Shown: positions 20,576 through 33,600, numbered from the stretch's first letter. The stretch is 64,000 nucleotides of DNA from Porphyridium purpureum (GCA_008690995.1 VRMN01000008.1:806001-870000), one strand, 5' to 3'. Notes: generated from the sequence alone by a model not told the origin. Numbers and translations are program-made.

Positions 20576-21695
20576 CAATTGCGCATCGCTTGACGCACCC
20601 ATGTTTGAACATTGCCGATACGGAAACGGCTTCTCCTTACTTTCTTACCGGCAAACTAGGCCGGTGACTAGGGACCGATTTAACTCAAAACTCTCTTCCA
20701 CAAGCATTGATGCTGGGAATACGCTGCCCTGCGCTGCACAGTGCACTGATGTCAATTTAGCTTCTACTGCGTTCGTGCTGTGCGCCATTGCCTTCGTGAA
20801 CCTAAATCTGTCGAGTATTTGACGCCATTCGCACAAAGCAACAATGCAAATCCCGACTTCGAGTGCGCTTTCCCATGAAATCAGAGTCACTGAATCATTC
20901 AAGCTCTACAATTACTTTTGCTCGGTTTGGAAACTTGTATGTTAGCTCCGTATCTGCGTGTGAGGCAAGATAGCTCAGCACCTGATCTAAATCGTTCTGC
21001 ATTGCGTCAATTCCATGATCGTCAGCACGAGCCAGCTGACCAACAGCATGACACGAATCCAAACGAGAGCATTGTGCGAGCGATGAAAGCTACCCGACCA
21101 TTTGCTGGACGCCTTCTGGACATGTTTTTTCGCGCGTCTACTTCCGATCTCGGTGCTAGCGGAGTGCTGCGCAAACATCCCACACCCGCCTCCGCGCAGA
21201 TGTGCCTTGCATAAGACGTTGATGTTAAAACCCACGATTTCCTTCGCTCATGCATCTGGCAGTATATTTGAATGCCAAAGTACCGAATCGGGTCTTCAGC
21301 GCTTGACAGACGAAGAGACTTGATTGGCTTCGGCATGCTAAAACTGTTCTTCGTTTCTTTTGAGGCTTGCCGCACATCTCGTCGGCTTCCGAGAGGTGCG
21401 TCAACGTCAACGGGGAGGACGAGACACATGGTTAGATCCTGCATTCGGCAATGGTGTGCATTTCGGTCAGAGTTGTTTCCCTTCTGTGTGTAGGCCATTA
21501 GGCGTTTGCGTGCGGCATGTCCGTCGTCGCTGCCAATGCTTGCTAGCCATTGGAAGTGGAATACAAGGCTTTGTTATGCATGGCAACTTTGCATACAACT
21601 GCCAGTTACCACGCTCCGCAAAATATGAAGAAGATTGCGAACGAGCCCGACTGTCTCGTGTCCGTCTAGACTTGCACTTACGTACGATGCCTGAA

Positions 21696-21989
21696 TGTTA
21701 CCAATGCTGTGCCTTTTTACTCTGCTTCTTCTTACCTCTTCTGTCTCCGAGCAAGACCTGACCGGCTAGTCCGGGCAGGCGCGTCGCCTTTTTATACCCT
21801 TACTTCCGCTAGGGACAGCAAGGCGCCAAGAGAAATGACAATGCAAATGATTGGCATTTCTGCGCGCGTCTAGAAGGTTCTGGAACCTCTAGAAGCTTCT
21901 AGAAACGGTTAAACGGTCTACCGGTTTAACGGCTTACCGGTTTCGGAGTAACCGAACCGTTCTAGGTGACTGGGGTCGAACGGATAACA
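21696..21989 (-). repeat. Gypsy 3' LTR
   Basis: Left LTR of the gypsy element (294 bp), nearly identical to 26861-27163. On the minus strand it carries a TATA-like word (GGTATAAAAAGG). Confidence 0.92.
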
Positions 21990-22108
21990 TCTCCCCCCCT
22001 CTTGGCTCGACGTCTCGGCGAGACTTCAAACTAAGTTGCATTCTTGGCTCGAGGAACCCGCGCTCCGGGAGAAAACCTCTGCCTAGCAAACTTCTCACAA
22101 TACCCAAG

Positions 22109-25100
22109 TCATTCAGAGTCAGACTCTTCGATAATTTTCAACAAGTCTGGCTCAGAATCGGACGCCGGCATTTCGTCGGGTACTTCTTCATCATTTTCCC
22201 CTGCCATGTAGTCTTCGCGTCCATAGTATGGCTTCAGATGTTGGATCGGAAAAACATCATGACAAGCCACACCCTCGGGCAAAACCACTCGGTAAGCATG
22301 CGAGCTTACCTTCTCAATGACAGGCACCGGACCAAGAAACTTTGGTGCCGCCAAATCACTCTTGTTCGGCCGCAGTTGCGGCGCCGTGACCAACACTTGA
22401 TCACCAACTTGAAACTCCCGGGCATCCTTGCTTCGATCGAAGAACTTCTGCATTCTCCCTTGGGCTTCGATCAAATTGTCGCGGACTTCTTCATGGACTT
22501 TGCACAGGCGAAACCAGTGCTCCGCCATGTCCTTCGTCTGTCCGTCGCGCGCAGGCCTCCACCCTTCGCTCGGTGGAAACCAAGGATCCCTTCCATATAC
22601 CACTTTGAACGGCGCGAATCCAGTGGCACTGCTTGGTGCAGAGTTGTACGCAAACTCGTACAACGGCAAGTCTCGCACCCAGCCACTATTCGTCGCCATC
22701 AACTTGAGCATTTCCCGAATCACGCGGTTCACTCGCTCAGTTTGGCCATCAGTCTGCGGGTGGTTGGCGGTAGACATAGCCAACTTCATGCCCACCCGCT
22801 TGCTCAACTGCTGCCAAAACGTGGACGTAAACAGCGGATCTCGGTCCGATACAATTGACTTGGGGTATCCGAAACGGCTCACGACGTGCTTCACGAACAA
22901 GTCAGCACAACGCTTTGCTGTCAAGTCCTTGCGCGTCGGGATAAACAGCGCCATCTTCGAATAGCGATCCACCACAGTCATGATTGCATCACAGCTGCCT
23001 TCGCTCCGAGGCAGCTCCGTCACAAAGTCCATCGAAATGTCGACCCAAGGTCCTTCTGGGATCGACAAGGGCTTCAGCTTTCCGAACGACCGATTCTCAG
23101 ACTTTGTCACTTGGCATGCGTGACAAGTCTTCACAAAACGGCTCACGTCTCGCTTCATCTTTGGCCAGTAGAAGCGAGTTATCAAAGATGCATAAGTCGT
23201 GTCCGCTCCACGGTGCCCTGCTGTCGGGATATCGTGGTGGAGCTGCATGACACGCTCTCTGAACTTCCTCGGCACGCAAACGCGATTCCTCAAGTACAAG
23301 AGCCCGGCTTCGGTTCGAAAACCTTGGTGGGTCGGTAAATCCCCCATCAAAGGACCAAAGTCTGGGTCACTCGAGTACGAACCCACGAATGCCTGGAAAC
23401 CCGCACCAAATTCATCACACCGAACCTGGTACTCTAGCGCGTGTAACTCTGGCTTCCTCGACAAAGCATCGGCTACCACGTTCGACTTTCCCTTCACATA
23501 GTCGATTGTGATATCAAACTCGGCTAAAAAGTCCAGCCACCGTGCTTGCCGGCCATTCAGCTCCTTCTGCGTCATCAAATGTTTCAACGCCTCATGATCC
23601 GTATGAAGCACAAACTTTGCCCCGAACAGATAAGGTCGAAACTCTCGCAGACAGTGAATGACGGCCATGAGCTCACCTTCATAGCTGCTGTACCTGGTCT
23701 CTCGGTCCAGCAGCTTCCTTGACGTAAACGCGACCGGTCTGCCTTCCTGTGCCAGCCATCCCCCCACCGCGACTTCGGAGCGGTCCGTGTACACCTCAAA
23801 TGGCTTTTCAGGGTCTGGCAAGGCCAACACCGGCGCTTCCGTCAACATCCCCACAATCTTCTCGAAGGCCGACTTGCCTTCATCTCCCAGTTCGATCAGC
23901 TGCTTCTTCGACTTTGCGTTCTGCAACAGCGAAGTCAGCGGCGCCACGACGGTAGAGTATCCTTTGACAAACCTGCGAAACCAGTTTGTCATTCCCAAAA
24001 AGGATCTCAACTCCGTCACCGTCTTTGGCACTGGCCAATCTCTCAAAGCTTCCACCTTCCGTGGATCCATCTTCACGCAACCGTTGCCGACAATGTTCCC
24101 CAGGTATTCGACTTCAGAAACGAAGAAGCTGCACTTCTTGCGCTTCAACCGATACCCCGCCTTTTGCAAGCGCGACAACACTTCCTTCAGGACCTCAGCA
24201 TGCGACTGCCTATCCTTGGTAAAGACCAAAATATCGTCCAAGTAGACAATGACGGTCTTGTCCAGCAGATCTGCAAACAGCTCGTTCATGGCCCTCTGAA
24301 AAGTTGCCGGCGCGTTGCAAAGACCAAACGGCATCACACGGAACTCGAACTGTCCGTACCTGGTCTGGAACGCGGTCTTCGGCACGTCCTCTCTCCGAAC
24401 ACGCAACTGGTGGTATCCCGATGCCAAATCCAACTTTGAAAAACAATGAGCTGCGCCCAGTCGATCCAGCAACTCATCCATGTTTGGCAACGGATACCGG
24501 TCCTTCACAGTTGCGTCGTTCAACGCCCGATAATCGACGCACATCCTCATGCTGCCGTCTTTCTTCTTCACGAACAGCACGGGTGCTCCAAACGGGCTCT
24601 GACTCGGCTGGATGAATCCTTTATCCAGCAAGTCGTCCAAAGTCTCTCGGAGGACTTTCAACTCCGCAGGGCTCAGTCGGTAGACCCTGCCCACTCTCAC
24701 AGGCTTTTCATCTTTCAGCCTAATCACATGCTCCACTGTTCGGCTCTCAGGCAGCCCACGTGGCTCCTCGAACAGATTTTCGAAATCCTTGAGCATCTTT
24801 CTCACAGAGTCATCTCCTTTGCGCTCCACTGAACAGGGCTCCTCCCTTCCTTTCAGCACGCCGAGGTAGCACTCTTCTACCTCCTGACTCTTCAACAGCC
24901 GACGGAGCTCTTTCCGTGGCACCAGCATCTGCGTCATGCTCCAGGCCTTCTTCTCTCCGTAGGCCAACATGCCAGACTGCCAATCAATCACTGGGTTCTC
25001 CCGCTTCAGCCACTCCATGCCCAAGATTGCGTCTTGTCCCGCAATCCGGCAAATGGCAAAGGTAGCGGTCCCTGAGTACCCATCGCTCAGTTCAAACTTG

Positions 25101-26293
25101 ACATTGGAAACTTCTCCGGCTGTTTCCAATACTGACCCGTCTGCTAGGGTCACATGATCTCTCTTCCACGACGCCTTATGCTTCAGGCCGTCGGATTTCA
25201 GCACAAAGTCCACGCTCATGAAGTTGTCCGTCGCGCCACTGTCAATCAAAAACGTGGCCTCTCCATCGGACTTGTGCACTTTTCCTCGAACTCGAAGAAG
25301 CATGGCAGCTCCCATCCCTCCAAGTTCCTTGATCACGGGCTGATTTGCGCTCGAGTTTCGCCCACAAGGTTTCGGACAGCCAGACCTTGGCTTACCAAGG
25401 CCACCACAGCGGTCTTCATTGCCGCCCCTAGAGGTCTCGTAACGTCTGCGAGCCTCCTTTCCCTCTGACTGTCCGAGGAACCTCTTTACTCGAGCTCCTC
25501 GTTTTTTTGACTCCAGCGAGTCTCCCTCCAGCTGCTGGATAGTCTTCCTTGCCTCGGGACACTTCCTCGCGATGTGTCCCGGCCTTCCACAATTCCAGCA
25601 TTTGAGCTCGGTACGAACACGCCTCTGACCCTGCACATGTCCCAGCTCCATCGGGACGGGTCCTTCCTGCGCTGCACGACCGAAAAATGGCGTCCTCACA
25701 CTTGAATCACGCACGCCGCGGGTCGCATGAATGGCGTCGTCCACGACCACCGCCACCTGCGCAGCCTCCGCGAACGTACTCACTCCTCGCTTGTACACTT
25801 CCAAGCGGACCTCGGGCTTCAGACCCCTCACAAAGCGGTCCATCATTTCTGCGTCCGACAAGTCCGGAATCACAAGTGCCGCGTCCTGAAAAGCCGCCAC
25901 ATACGCATGGGCCGGGCCTTTCTGCGAAAGACGCGTCAACTTGTCCCTTGCACGCCTGATCGAATCCTGCGGCGTGAACCGAGCACTCACGAGGGCAGCA
26001 AAATCATTCCACGTCGTGGGGATCTCCTGCGGGTAGCGCTCGCAGTTCAGAACCCACCAATGAAGCGCCTCTCCCTCGAAATAGTCTGATGCCAGGTCCA
26101 CAGCACGCCTCTCCGCAAGCAGACGTTTCTCCAAATCGTCCGGGTGGATGCTCTCCGACAGCCGGCCCAAGATCTTCTTTCTCGCCTGGAACAACCACGT
26201 CTTCACAACCAGAAGGTCACGCTTCCCGTCGAACCTCATCAGACGGGCCTCCTTCGGGCCACGTGGTCCCAGCGTCTCCGAATCAATCTCCAT
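22109..26293 (-). CDS. Gypsy Gag-Pol polyprotein
   Basis: Fossil-element gene of 1,394 residues in one frame. Parts in order, with approximate residues: capsid-like Gag (1-200), CCHC zinc knuckle (CWNCGRPGHIARKC, about 232), aspartic protease (LIDSGATDNF, about 350), reverse transcriptase with YLDDIL (about 683), RNase H, integrase zinc finger (HH...CHAC, from about 1018) and integrase core with NHPQTDGQTERVNR. The protease-RT-RNase H-integrase order is that of Ty3/gypsy. The acidic tail has no clear chromodomain. Gag and Pol being fused in one frame is known in this family. Confidence 0.93.
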   Translation of the reverse strand: MEIDSETLGPRGPKEARLMRFDGKRDLLVVKTWLFQARKKILGRLSESIHPDDLEKRLLAERRAVDLASDYFEGEALHWWVLNCERYPQEIPTTWNDFAALVSARFTPQDSIRRARDKLTRLSQKGPAHAYVAAFQDAALVIPDLSDAEMMDRFVRGLKPEVRLEVYKRGVSTFAEAAQVAVVVDDAIHATRGVRDSSVRTPFFGRAAQEGPVPMELGHVQGQRRVRTELKCWNCGRPGHIARKCPEARKTIQQLEGDSLESKKRGARVKRFLGQSEGKEARRRYETSRGGNEDRCGGLGKPRSGCPKPCGRNSSANQPVIKELGGMGAAMLLRVRGKVHKSDGEATFLIDSGATDNFMSVDFVLKSDGLKHKASWKRDHVTLADGSVLETAGEVSNVKFELSDGYSGTATFAICRIAGQDAILGMEWLKRENPVIDWQSGMLAYGEKKAWSMTQMLVPRKELRRLLKSQEVEECYLGVLKGREEPCSVERKGDDSVRKMLKDFENLFEEPRGLPESRTVEHVIRLKDEKPVRVGRVYRLSPAELKVLRETLDDLLDKGFIQPSQSPFGAPVLFVKKKDGSMRMCVDYRALNDATVKDRYPLPNMDELLDRLGAAHCFSKLDLASGYHQLRVRREDVPKTAFQTRYGQFEFRVMPFGLCNAPATFQRAMNELFADLLDKTVIVYLDDILVFTKDRQSHAEVLKEVLSRLQKAGYRLKRKKCSFFVSEVEYLGNIVGNGCVKMDPRKVEALRDWPVPKTVTELRSFLGMTNWFRRFVKGYSTVVAPLTSLLQNAKSKKQLIELGDEGKSAFEKIVGMLTEAPVLALPDPEKPFEVYTDRSEVAVGGWLAQEGRPVAFTSRKLLDRETRYSSYEGELMAVIHCLREFRPYLFGAKFVLHTDHEALKHLMTQKELNGRQARWLDFLAEFDITIDYVKGKSNVVADALSRKPELHALEYQVRCDEFGAGFQAFVGSYSSDPDFGPLMGDLPTHQGFRTEAGLLYLRNRVCVPRKFRERVMQLHHDIPTAGHRGADTTYASLITRFYWPKMKRDVSRFVKTCHACQVTKSENRSFGKLKPLSIPEGPWVDISMDFVTELPRSEGSCDAIMTVVDRYSKMALFIPTRKDLTAKRCADLFVKHVVSRFGYPKSIVSDRDPLFTSTFWQQLSKRVGMKLAMSTANHPQTDGQTERVNRVIREMLKLMATNSGWVRDLPLYEFAYNSAPSSATGFAPFKVVYGRDPWFPPSEGWRPARDGQTKDMAEHWFRLCKVHEEVRDNLIEAQGRMQKFFDRSKDAREFQVGDQVLVTAPQLRPNKSDLAAPKFLGPVPVIEKVSSHAYRVVLPEGVACHDVFPIQHLKPYYGREDYMAGENDEEVPDEMPASDSEPDLLKIIEESDSE

Positions 26294-26860
26294 GCTTTCT
26301 GGACTAAAGCACGCTCAACGACGACAACGACACAAACAGCAAGCCTCCGATGCTCACTTTCTCCAACAGCTGCGCGCACCACGAACGGGCTCGGTCGCCC
26401 TCACGAACACAAACCGACACACGAAGCGGTCCTCTCACGCACACACACGCACAGCAATCTTCTCATGCACGCACAACAAAGCACACAGCAATCCTCCTCT
26501 GTTGCGCTGGATGGGGAGCGGCCCGGGCCTTTGCACTGGGGCGGGGATTATAGATGCGATCTTGTATGGAGGTGTTCGGCGCCTACCTTCGCAAAGGTGG
26601 TCGTGCGACACTAGGATGAATCCTAGTGAAGGCTGACCGTTACGGCTCTTGCCTACTAATACGTGCTAAGGCAGAGAGCGAGTCCGCCGTCAAGGCCTAG
26701 GCCTATCGTACAGCCAAGACTGAGACCCGCTTCCACCCGTCGCACCCTCCGGATCGACTTACTCGAACCCCCTTACCCGCAGACTCTCCCACCCAGGCAA
26801 CCCCAGAGAAACGCTAAGAGAACCTTAGAGCAACCCCAGGTAACCAGCGATGATACCAAA

Positions 26861-27163
26861 TGTTACCAATGCTGTGCCTTTATTCTCTCTCTCTTCTTCC
26901 TCTTCTTACCTCTTCTCTCTCCGAGCAAGACCTGACCGGCTAGTCCGGGCAGGCGCGTCGCCTTTTTATACCCTTACTTCCGCCAGGGACAGCAAGGCGC
27001 CAAGAGAAATGACAATGCAAATGATTGGCATTTCTGCGCGCGTCTAGAAGGTTCTGGAACCTCTAGAAGCTTCTAGAAACGGTTAAACGGTCTACCGGTT
27101 TAACGGCTTACCGGTTTCGGAGTAACCGAACCGTTCTAGGTGACTGGGGTCGAACGGATAACA
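26861..27163 (-). repeat. Gypsy 5' LTR
   Basis: Right LTR of the gypsy element (303 bp). The tRNA-like primer site follows at 26845-26860 on the minus strand. Confidence 0.92.
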
Positions 27164-29500
27164 CTGAACGTCGAAGAAAGCAACATCGGCATTGCTGACG
27201 TCCTTCGCGAACGCAAGGGCCATCGTAGTCCTCAAGCTAGCCAAAGATGGTGACTTTTCGTAAGGAAACGGATCTGGTGGTGCTGTTGAGCAGTCACCCG
27301 TCTCGACGCGGCACCCTTTTGTGACGATACAGAACTTTTTTTTTTTTTTGACAGAAATCGCTAGACATGTCAGCGTTCTTTTCAGCGAAGACGGGTAAAG
27401 GTTGACGCTTTAGCCTTCGTTGCAAGTAGCGTTCCTCTTGTGTTCCAAAACCTGCTCACATATTAGTGCACCAAGGGTACGCAGTGCCTCAATCTCTATT
27501 TTGAATGCCTCTCGGCCGTTTGCTGTCATCATGACTTTGCGTGGGTCCAAGCTCTGTGCCACCAGTAGATTGATTGGTTTTGCAGCTTCATTGTAAACAA
27601 GGGCTGTAGCCCTCGACGTTGGTATGGGTGATCCACAAGACACAGCGAGGTTGTCATTGGCCGGGACTTTGCGTTCCGCCTCCTGAATCTTCGCTTGCAC
27701 TGCGGTACCCAAACGCTCTTCCGCCGCTTGTTCCCCGCGGCGATTTGATCCTAGGCCTTAAGCTGGTGAATCTGGTAAGCCAATTCTGCGTGCACTTGGC
27801 CATGCATCTTTCCTCGACTCACCTTTTAATATAGCAATGTATGATTTCATAATTTGTGCCCACGCTGGTCCGTGGCGCGAGTATCCGGTTTTCAAGGCGT
27901 CATCTTGTTCTTGTGTCCCGACAACTCGAGGTCAACGTTCACATATTCCGTTGCGGAGGATGTGCGGTGCTTCCAATGGCTCTGCAGTATGCTCTTTATC
28001 TGCTCGACGCATGCTGGCCGTCTCTGACGATTCTCGAGTGTCATTTCCTCTTGTATCATAATTCTACGTGAGAAGAAGAATCACCTGCTCAACAGGTCCG
28101 CGTAGATGGAGGCCTTATATTGGGAACTACTTTAGCAATGGTTTAAGCTCACTCACCCGCCGTGCTGCGGCTAGACGCAAATCTTCGATTACAAGTGCTC
28201 GTACGTTTAAGCATACGCGTCCTCTATGACGCTCCGAAACGCTCAAACCATCAACGACCGCTGAAGACTACTCGCGGTGCGTACTTTGACATATATCCTT
28301 CATGATCATCACGGCGCTCCCAATAGCCGGCACTGGCTTTCTCTAAACCAATCCGTGGCGTGCCGTGAAGGTCTTCTATCATTTCGGGAGCGACCAAACC
28401 AAGTTACGCGCGGTAGCCTAATAGGCCGCGACAAAAGTAAACAAATCCTCCAGCAGTCCTGCAGGAAAAAGTGGTTCGTGTACCACTTTACTCAAATCTT
28501 GGTGGACATACTCAATTTGTGAGTTTATAATCGGCCAGCGCGCCAAACTTCATGTGCAACAAGAAGCACCCTGAGAGCGTTTTTAAATACGCCATCAAAG
28601 TCATGTCCTTCTTCGCTCTTCACGATCATTCTCTACCGCGCTGAGCCGACATGAACACAGCTAGGATTATCTCGACTGACTTTTCACGTATTATTACAAT
28701 CGTGTCCCAGCCAGAACCCACAGCACGATGTGATAGCAGATACAGTGAACCACACACGCCCGAATTTGTCGGGTCTATGAAGTCGACGGCAATGGTGTCA
28801 TTAAACGCGAGCGCAGACTCAATGTAGGTCGCCCGTTTTCAATCAGTGCGTTGAACGTGTCACAGACAGGCCTCCAACAACGACTGCCACCTGCCGCTGG
28901 AAACTCTCCCTCTCTTTGTATGTTTTTGACTGCCCGCCTTTTCTAACCCTGCTAGGCGACATTTACGATCTATCTCCCCTTTTTGTGCGCATGTCCCTTG
29001 TGCCAGCATATATTAGCGAACCGTTGTGCCCTCAATGGACTGGAAAGCCATTTCATCGCTGAACTATTAACTACATTGCCTGTTGTGACAGGACGCTTAC
29101 CGCCTTTCGCGGGCTTCCGCGTCTACAACTCGCCACGTACAAAATTTGCAAGCGTTGGTATGAAATGTTTCTATTTGTTTCGTACAGAACAATTCCGAAA
29201 GTCGAGTGTCGGACTTACTTGCGACATCCGGAGTCTCGGCAGTGCCGCGATACCCAAATCTCTCTACGAAGGAGTGCACGCCCCCATTCACGGACTCTTA
29301 ATATCTGTGCGAAACGCTGCGTCGTGCTTTGCACCGCGCTCTGCTCTACTTTTCGGATTACCGCATCATGTGTTACGTCTGCACAGCATTAAGATCGCGG
29401 CATCTTATGCTGCTCTGTCTCTTCCCACGTCTCATACCATAATTCCACTATTGAATAAGCATCCGCTCTAGATCGCTTCCTTAAGATTTGAAGGAATGGG

Positions 29501-30128
29501 AATGACATCCTTCTTGCAAGGTCACGCTCTGACTTCATGACGAAAGCTTGTTTGGGCTTTTGGTCTTTCTTTTGTTTCTGTACCCTATTCCTCGTATGTG
29601 TTGTGATACCTGCATTGATGCTCAGTGTAGATGTAATCCACAGACAGCTTGAAATCTATTGCTTTCCTCCTTTGCTCAGACCATAGCCTTTTGAGCCAGT
29701 ATGGTATTGTACGTAGTGACCATGCACATGCGACCTCTCACGGATTAGTACTATTTCATACACTCTCATATGCTGCTACAGTCATATACATGCTGTGCTT
29801 CCAACGCGCGTCGGATTCACCGATTTTGTTTTTTTCCCACTTTGTTGTAACGATCTACCCTCTATTGTCATCGAGATTTTTAATCCCTCCTGATAGTTTC
29901 TATAATTACTAAGTCCTAATGACTCAAAAACCAAGCCAATTGGCTTTTCTAGCGTCATGAGAAAGTTGGACAAAGGGGTCTTCTGATTCAGTCGACTCTA
30001 ATTGTTTTATTTTCAAGCAGGGTACCTTCATCAAGAAATGGCGGGAGTCCATACTGAGACTAACAAGGAGACCCGCACTGGAGCCGGGTGGTTGTAATGA
30101 GGCTAATTGCAATGATACTACTACTACG
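29501..30128. other. Flank between the two copia elements
   Basis: Minus-strand protein-like fragments (29782-30112) look like the remains of a gene, but none is recognised. No other feature is seen. Confidence 0.4.
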
Positions 30129-30540
30129 TGTTTACTGTATTGTTACGGTGGAGAGGAAGAGGCAAAGCAAATAGGACCAACTTTACCTCCAACACACTAA
30201 CTTCTCTCTTACCCTTTCTTAGATCGGGTCGCGCTCTGCGCCGCTCTTACCTCGCCGCTTATATATCCTCGCAGACGCGCAAACGACGGCGACGACAACA
30301 AGGTACAGCAGGTCGGTGGGGCGGTGTATACACGGTTCAACCACGCGCCCCCCAGCGCCACACCCGCCGTGCAATCAGCCTCGCCGGGCAACTACCCGCC
30401 AATCATTCAGATCAATTTTTCATTTGATGTTTCCTTCGCGCCTTGCGCGTCTCACCAATCCTTAACCCGGACGCCACGACCACGGCGCGCCAGCGTGACC
30501 ACCAGCAGAACGTGTGCGGAAAAACATAACCACGATCACA
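30129..30540 (-). repeat. Copia 3' LTR
   Basis: Approximate limits: the outer end TGTTTACTG at 30129 aligns with 45401, and the inner end is placed at CACGATCACA just before the purine-rich tract on the minus strand. TATA-like TTATATAT lies near 30259. Confidence 0.7.
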
Positions 30541-30623
30541 CGCCAAAGATTTCCTTTCCTCTTCTTCCTTGTTCTTTTCCTTTTTCTTTTTGACCTTACT
30601 CGCACCTGGGGTAATAGCCGTGA

Positions 30624-33600
30624 CTATTTTCCACAGTGTGCAGCACCTGTGGATAGTGTCAACGAATAGAGACCCCACGCGAAAGCATGACTGCGAAACT
30701 TGTCCGTGGGCAGAGGCTTCGTAAGCCCGTCTGCCAGATTCGCTCGCGTCGGGACATGACATATCTCAATAATTCCATCGGCGACAGTCTCGTGCAACCA
30801 CCGGATCGAGATGTGCTGCATTTTGGAGACGTGTGACAGCTTATCGCTGTGCTCGCGAGCTATGGCGCGCAACGCGGCCTCGTTATCCACGAACAGCCGC
30901 ACCCGCGGCCACGAGCAGCTCATTTCCTCGAGGTGCATACCCAAAGGGAAGACGCAACCTTGTGCCGCGCCGTGTGCGGCCACCAGCTCTGCCTCTGCGG
31001 TGCTCGTCGACACGCGCCGCTGCTTGCGGCTTACCCAATCGACCAAGTGCCGAACCTTGCCAACACCGAAGAACGCGGCCGCGCCGCTCACAGACCCAGC
31101 GACGGCGAAGTCTGCATCGCTGAACACGACGACTTCAGGGCACCCGCAAACTATCGGAATTTCGTACTGCAGGTGCACGTCCACGTGCTTGCGCAGGTAG
31201 CCAAGGATTTCTGACAGCGCCTTCGTTGCTGCATCGTCCCACCGGTGCACGAATCTTGCCACATGCGCGACGCTCATGGCCAGATCTGGCCGCGCCGTGC
31301 GGGTGAGCCAAAGCAGCTGCCCGAGTGATCCTTGAACCCACGCTGGACACATCTGTCCACGAGCGTCTCCACTTGCCTCGACGCGCTCTGACAATGGATT
31401 GGAGCGTTCGCGCGTAATGCGATCGCGCGCGCACTCAACTATATGCTGAGCGTAGCTCGACGAATCCAAAACCCAGTAACCGCCATCGCTGTACAGGTGT
31501 GATCCCAGAAAGCTAATTGGCTTTTCCTTGCTGCTCTCTGACAGCAACTCGACCGGGCGAGTAATTTTGAAAATCTTTCTAAAGTCCTTCACAGCATCGG
31601 CGACATCATTCTTGTGACCGAAACATGCGCCGTCGTCGACGTACATGCTCAAAACTACCGTGCGCCCGCTCGCACCGCGTTTCATGTACTGATTCAAATC
31701 CGCTTGACTCTCGCGCCATTCATATGACAAAAGTAACTTGCGCGCGTGGTGCGCGAAGTCGCTGCCGGCGCGCGGCAGCCCACACAAGGCTCGCGGCAGT
31801 GGCACCACGGGATCTTCGAGACCCTCGACCTTGTGCCATTCTTCGCCACTGACCGACCCACGCAGAAAGCGCCGAAGCCCGCGAACTACACCGAACGTGG
31901 GAGGTCCGCCAAGCTTCGCGCTCGTGTACGCGCAGTCAATGTCAAAGAATGCACCGTCTGCGTCGGAGCCGGAGCGCAACAGCGCGCTCGACATTGCCGC
32001 GCGTATGGCCGCAAGACCCGGTGGCTTGTCGAAGGCAAATCCTTCGTCGACAGCCCTATGGCCACGTGAGTCCTCGATATGACAGCCTTGAGCCACGATG
32101 CGGGCTTTTACTTTGTGGAACTCCGGGGGCATCTCGCGATTTTTGACGCTCATTAAGAGCTTCAGCTTGATGAAACGCGCGCCGGGTGTCCTGGCAGCCA
32201 CAGCCCGCTCCACTGTCTTCTCGAAAGGCAGCGCGCCCGCGCTCGTGAGGGCGCGCAGCTCTGCGTGCAACGCAGTGATGCCGCTCTGTGTCTCCAACAC
32301 GCTTCCCGTGTCCACGACCTCGATCACATTGACCTGCGCCGCAGTCAATTCTCGCAGCCGCGCTGCTGCAGCCGCGGGTTTTCTACCGCGCATAAAGAAC
32401 GCCGGGGCGCTCAATATCTCCTTCCATTTTTGTCCGGAATGTTCCTCGTCGGACGGCATCGCGCGCAGAAGAGCCTCGTCTTCTTCCTCGGACCACGGTA
32501 ACTGCATGCGTTTGTATGTACCTTGACGCACCGCAACTGCTTCACGTAGCTCGCCGTCCGCATTCCGCGGGCACACGCACCGGTCTCTTGCGCACCCTGC
32601 ACTCGCTGAATGTGCGGCACGCGCCGCGGTGCCGAACACGCATCTATCGCAGTCTATGTTACCGCGACACACTTTTCGGCACCGAGAACACCACTCCAGA
32701 TCTTCATCACGCACACTGACACGCTCCAGGAAACTTGGGTCGTTGTTGTGTAGCTCAGCTTCTCTTTCGCGCAAACCCATGCCCCGCACTGGCCAAATGC
32801 CATCCAGCATGCGCCACTCTTTCACTCTGCGCACGGCAGCAAAACGAAGATCATCCTTGGGTACGACAAGTACATTGATATGCTCGCGCTCATCTAGTGG
32901 ATCCGGGACGGTGAAGCCTACGACGATTGCCACGATGCCCGAAGTGCCGAATTTCATGTGCGACTCGTCATACACAACGACGCCAGCGCCGAAGGGGGGA
33001 AGTTCTCTTTTCCACTCACGCTTAAAACGCTTCTCGAACGCCGTCTGCCGCGCCGTACGGCCTTTCCACGGTAAGTTTCTGGCCAAAACCCAATACTTGA
33101 CAGCAGATGCGTACCATCGGTACGGCAGACCGCTTTGCACAAGCAGGGCACGAACCCCGGCGTTCACATCAGCATGCATCCGCTCGTGGGACGCATGCGT
33201 ATTTGCGCGATATGCAACTCCTACGTCCTTTTGCACAAGGTGAGAGTGCAACGCCTCCTCAAATGATCCTTTAAATTCGCTGCCCTCGTCACACCGCAAA
33301 ACTCTCGGCCAGCCCCTTCCGCGCTGAATTTCCATGAACGCTTCCAGGACACTCTCCGCCGACTTATCGCAGACGCCTTGGAAGGACCACCAGTTCGTGG
33401 CGATGTCTCTGTGTGACAGCAAATATCGGTTTCCGTCGACACCCGGAATGGTCGGGTCGACGAGATCAACTGAAACACGGTCGTTGAAACGGGCACGTAG
33501 ATCCTCTTCATCGCACCTTTCGCGAGGCACGTCATCGACACTTCCCACGCGCTCAACGCGTCGCACGGCCGATGCCCTCCGGATTTTTGCCAGCGCGCAT

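Larger units (their letters stand above)
21696..27163 (-). mobile_element. Ty3/gypsy LTR retrotransposon, whole-looking and young
   Basis: LTRs at 21696-21989 and 26861-27163 begin TGTTACC and end GGATAACA on the plus strand. They differ only in a CT-rich length change and a few bases, so insertion was recent. The element is flanked by CTGAA (21691-21695 and 27164-27168). A purine tract (minus strand, 21990-22003) adjoins the 3' LTR. A primer-binding site with TGGTATCA, like the 3' end of initiator tRNA-Met, adjoins the 5' LTR. One long gag-pol frame fills the inside. It looks whole, with no breaks that I can see, and is nested in an older copia relic. Confidence 0.95.
19600..29500 (-). mobile_element. 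Old Ty1/copia relic, split by later insertions
   Basis: Minus-strand fragments match the copia element at 30-45 kb. From right to left they include integrase-like sequence (VDFIDPTNSGV near 28.77 kb), the start of the RT region (near 27.5 kb), the RT end (near 21.3 kb) and RNase H pieces (near 20.7 and 19.88 kb, LHLDNESAIAAIKRG). A whole gypsy element and probably one solo LTR sit inside it. It is heavily broken, with many breaks, and clearly old. LTRs of its own were not recognised. Confidence 0.75.

Noticed and set aside
28983-29471. A 162-residue plus-strand gene
   Set aside because: It is antisense to the copia relic and has no recognisable features.
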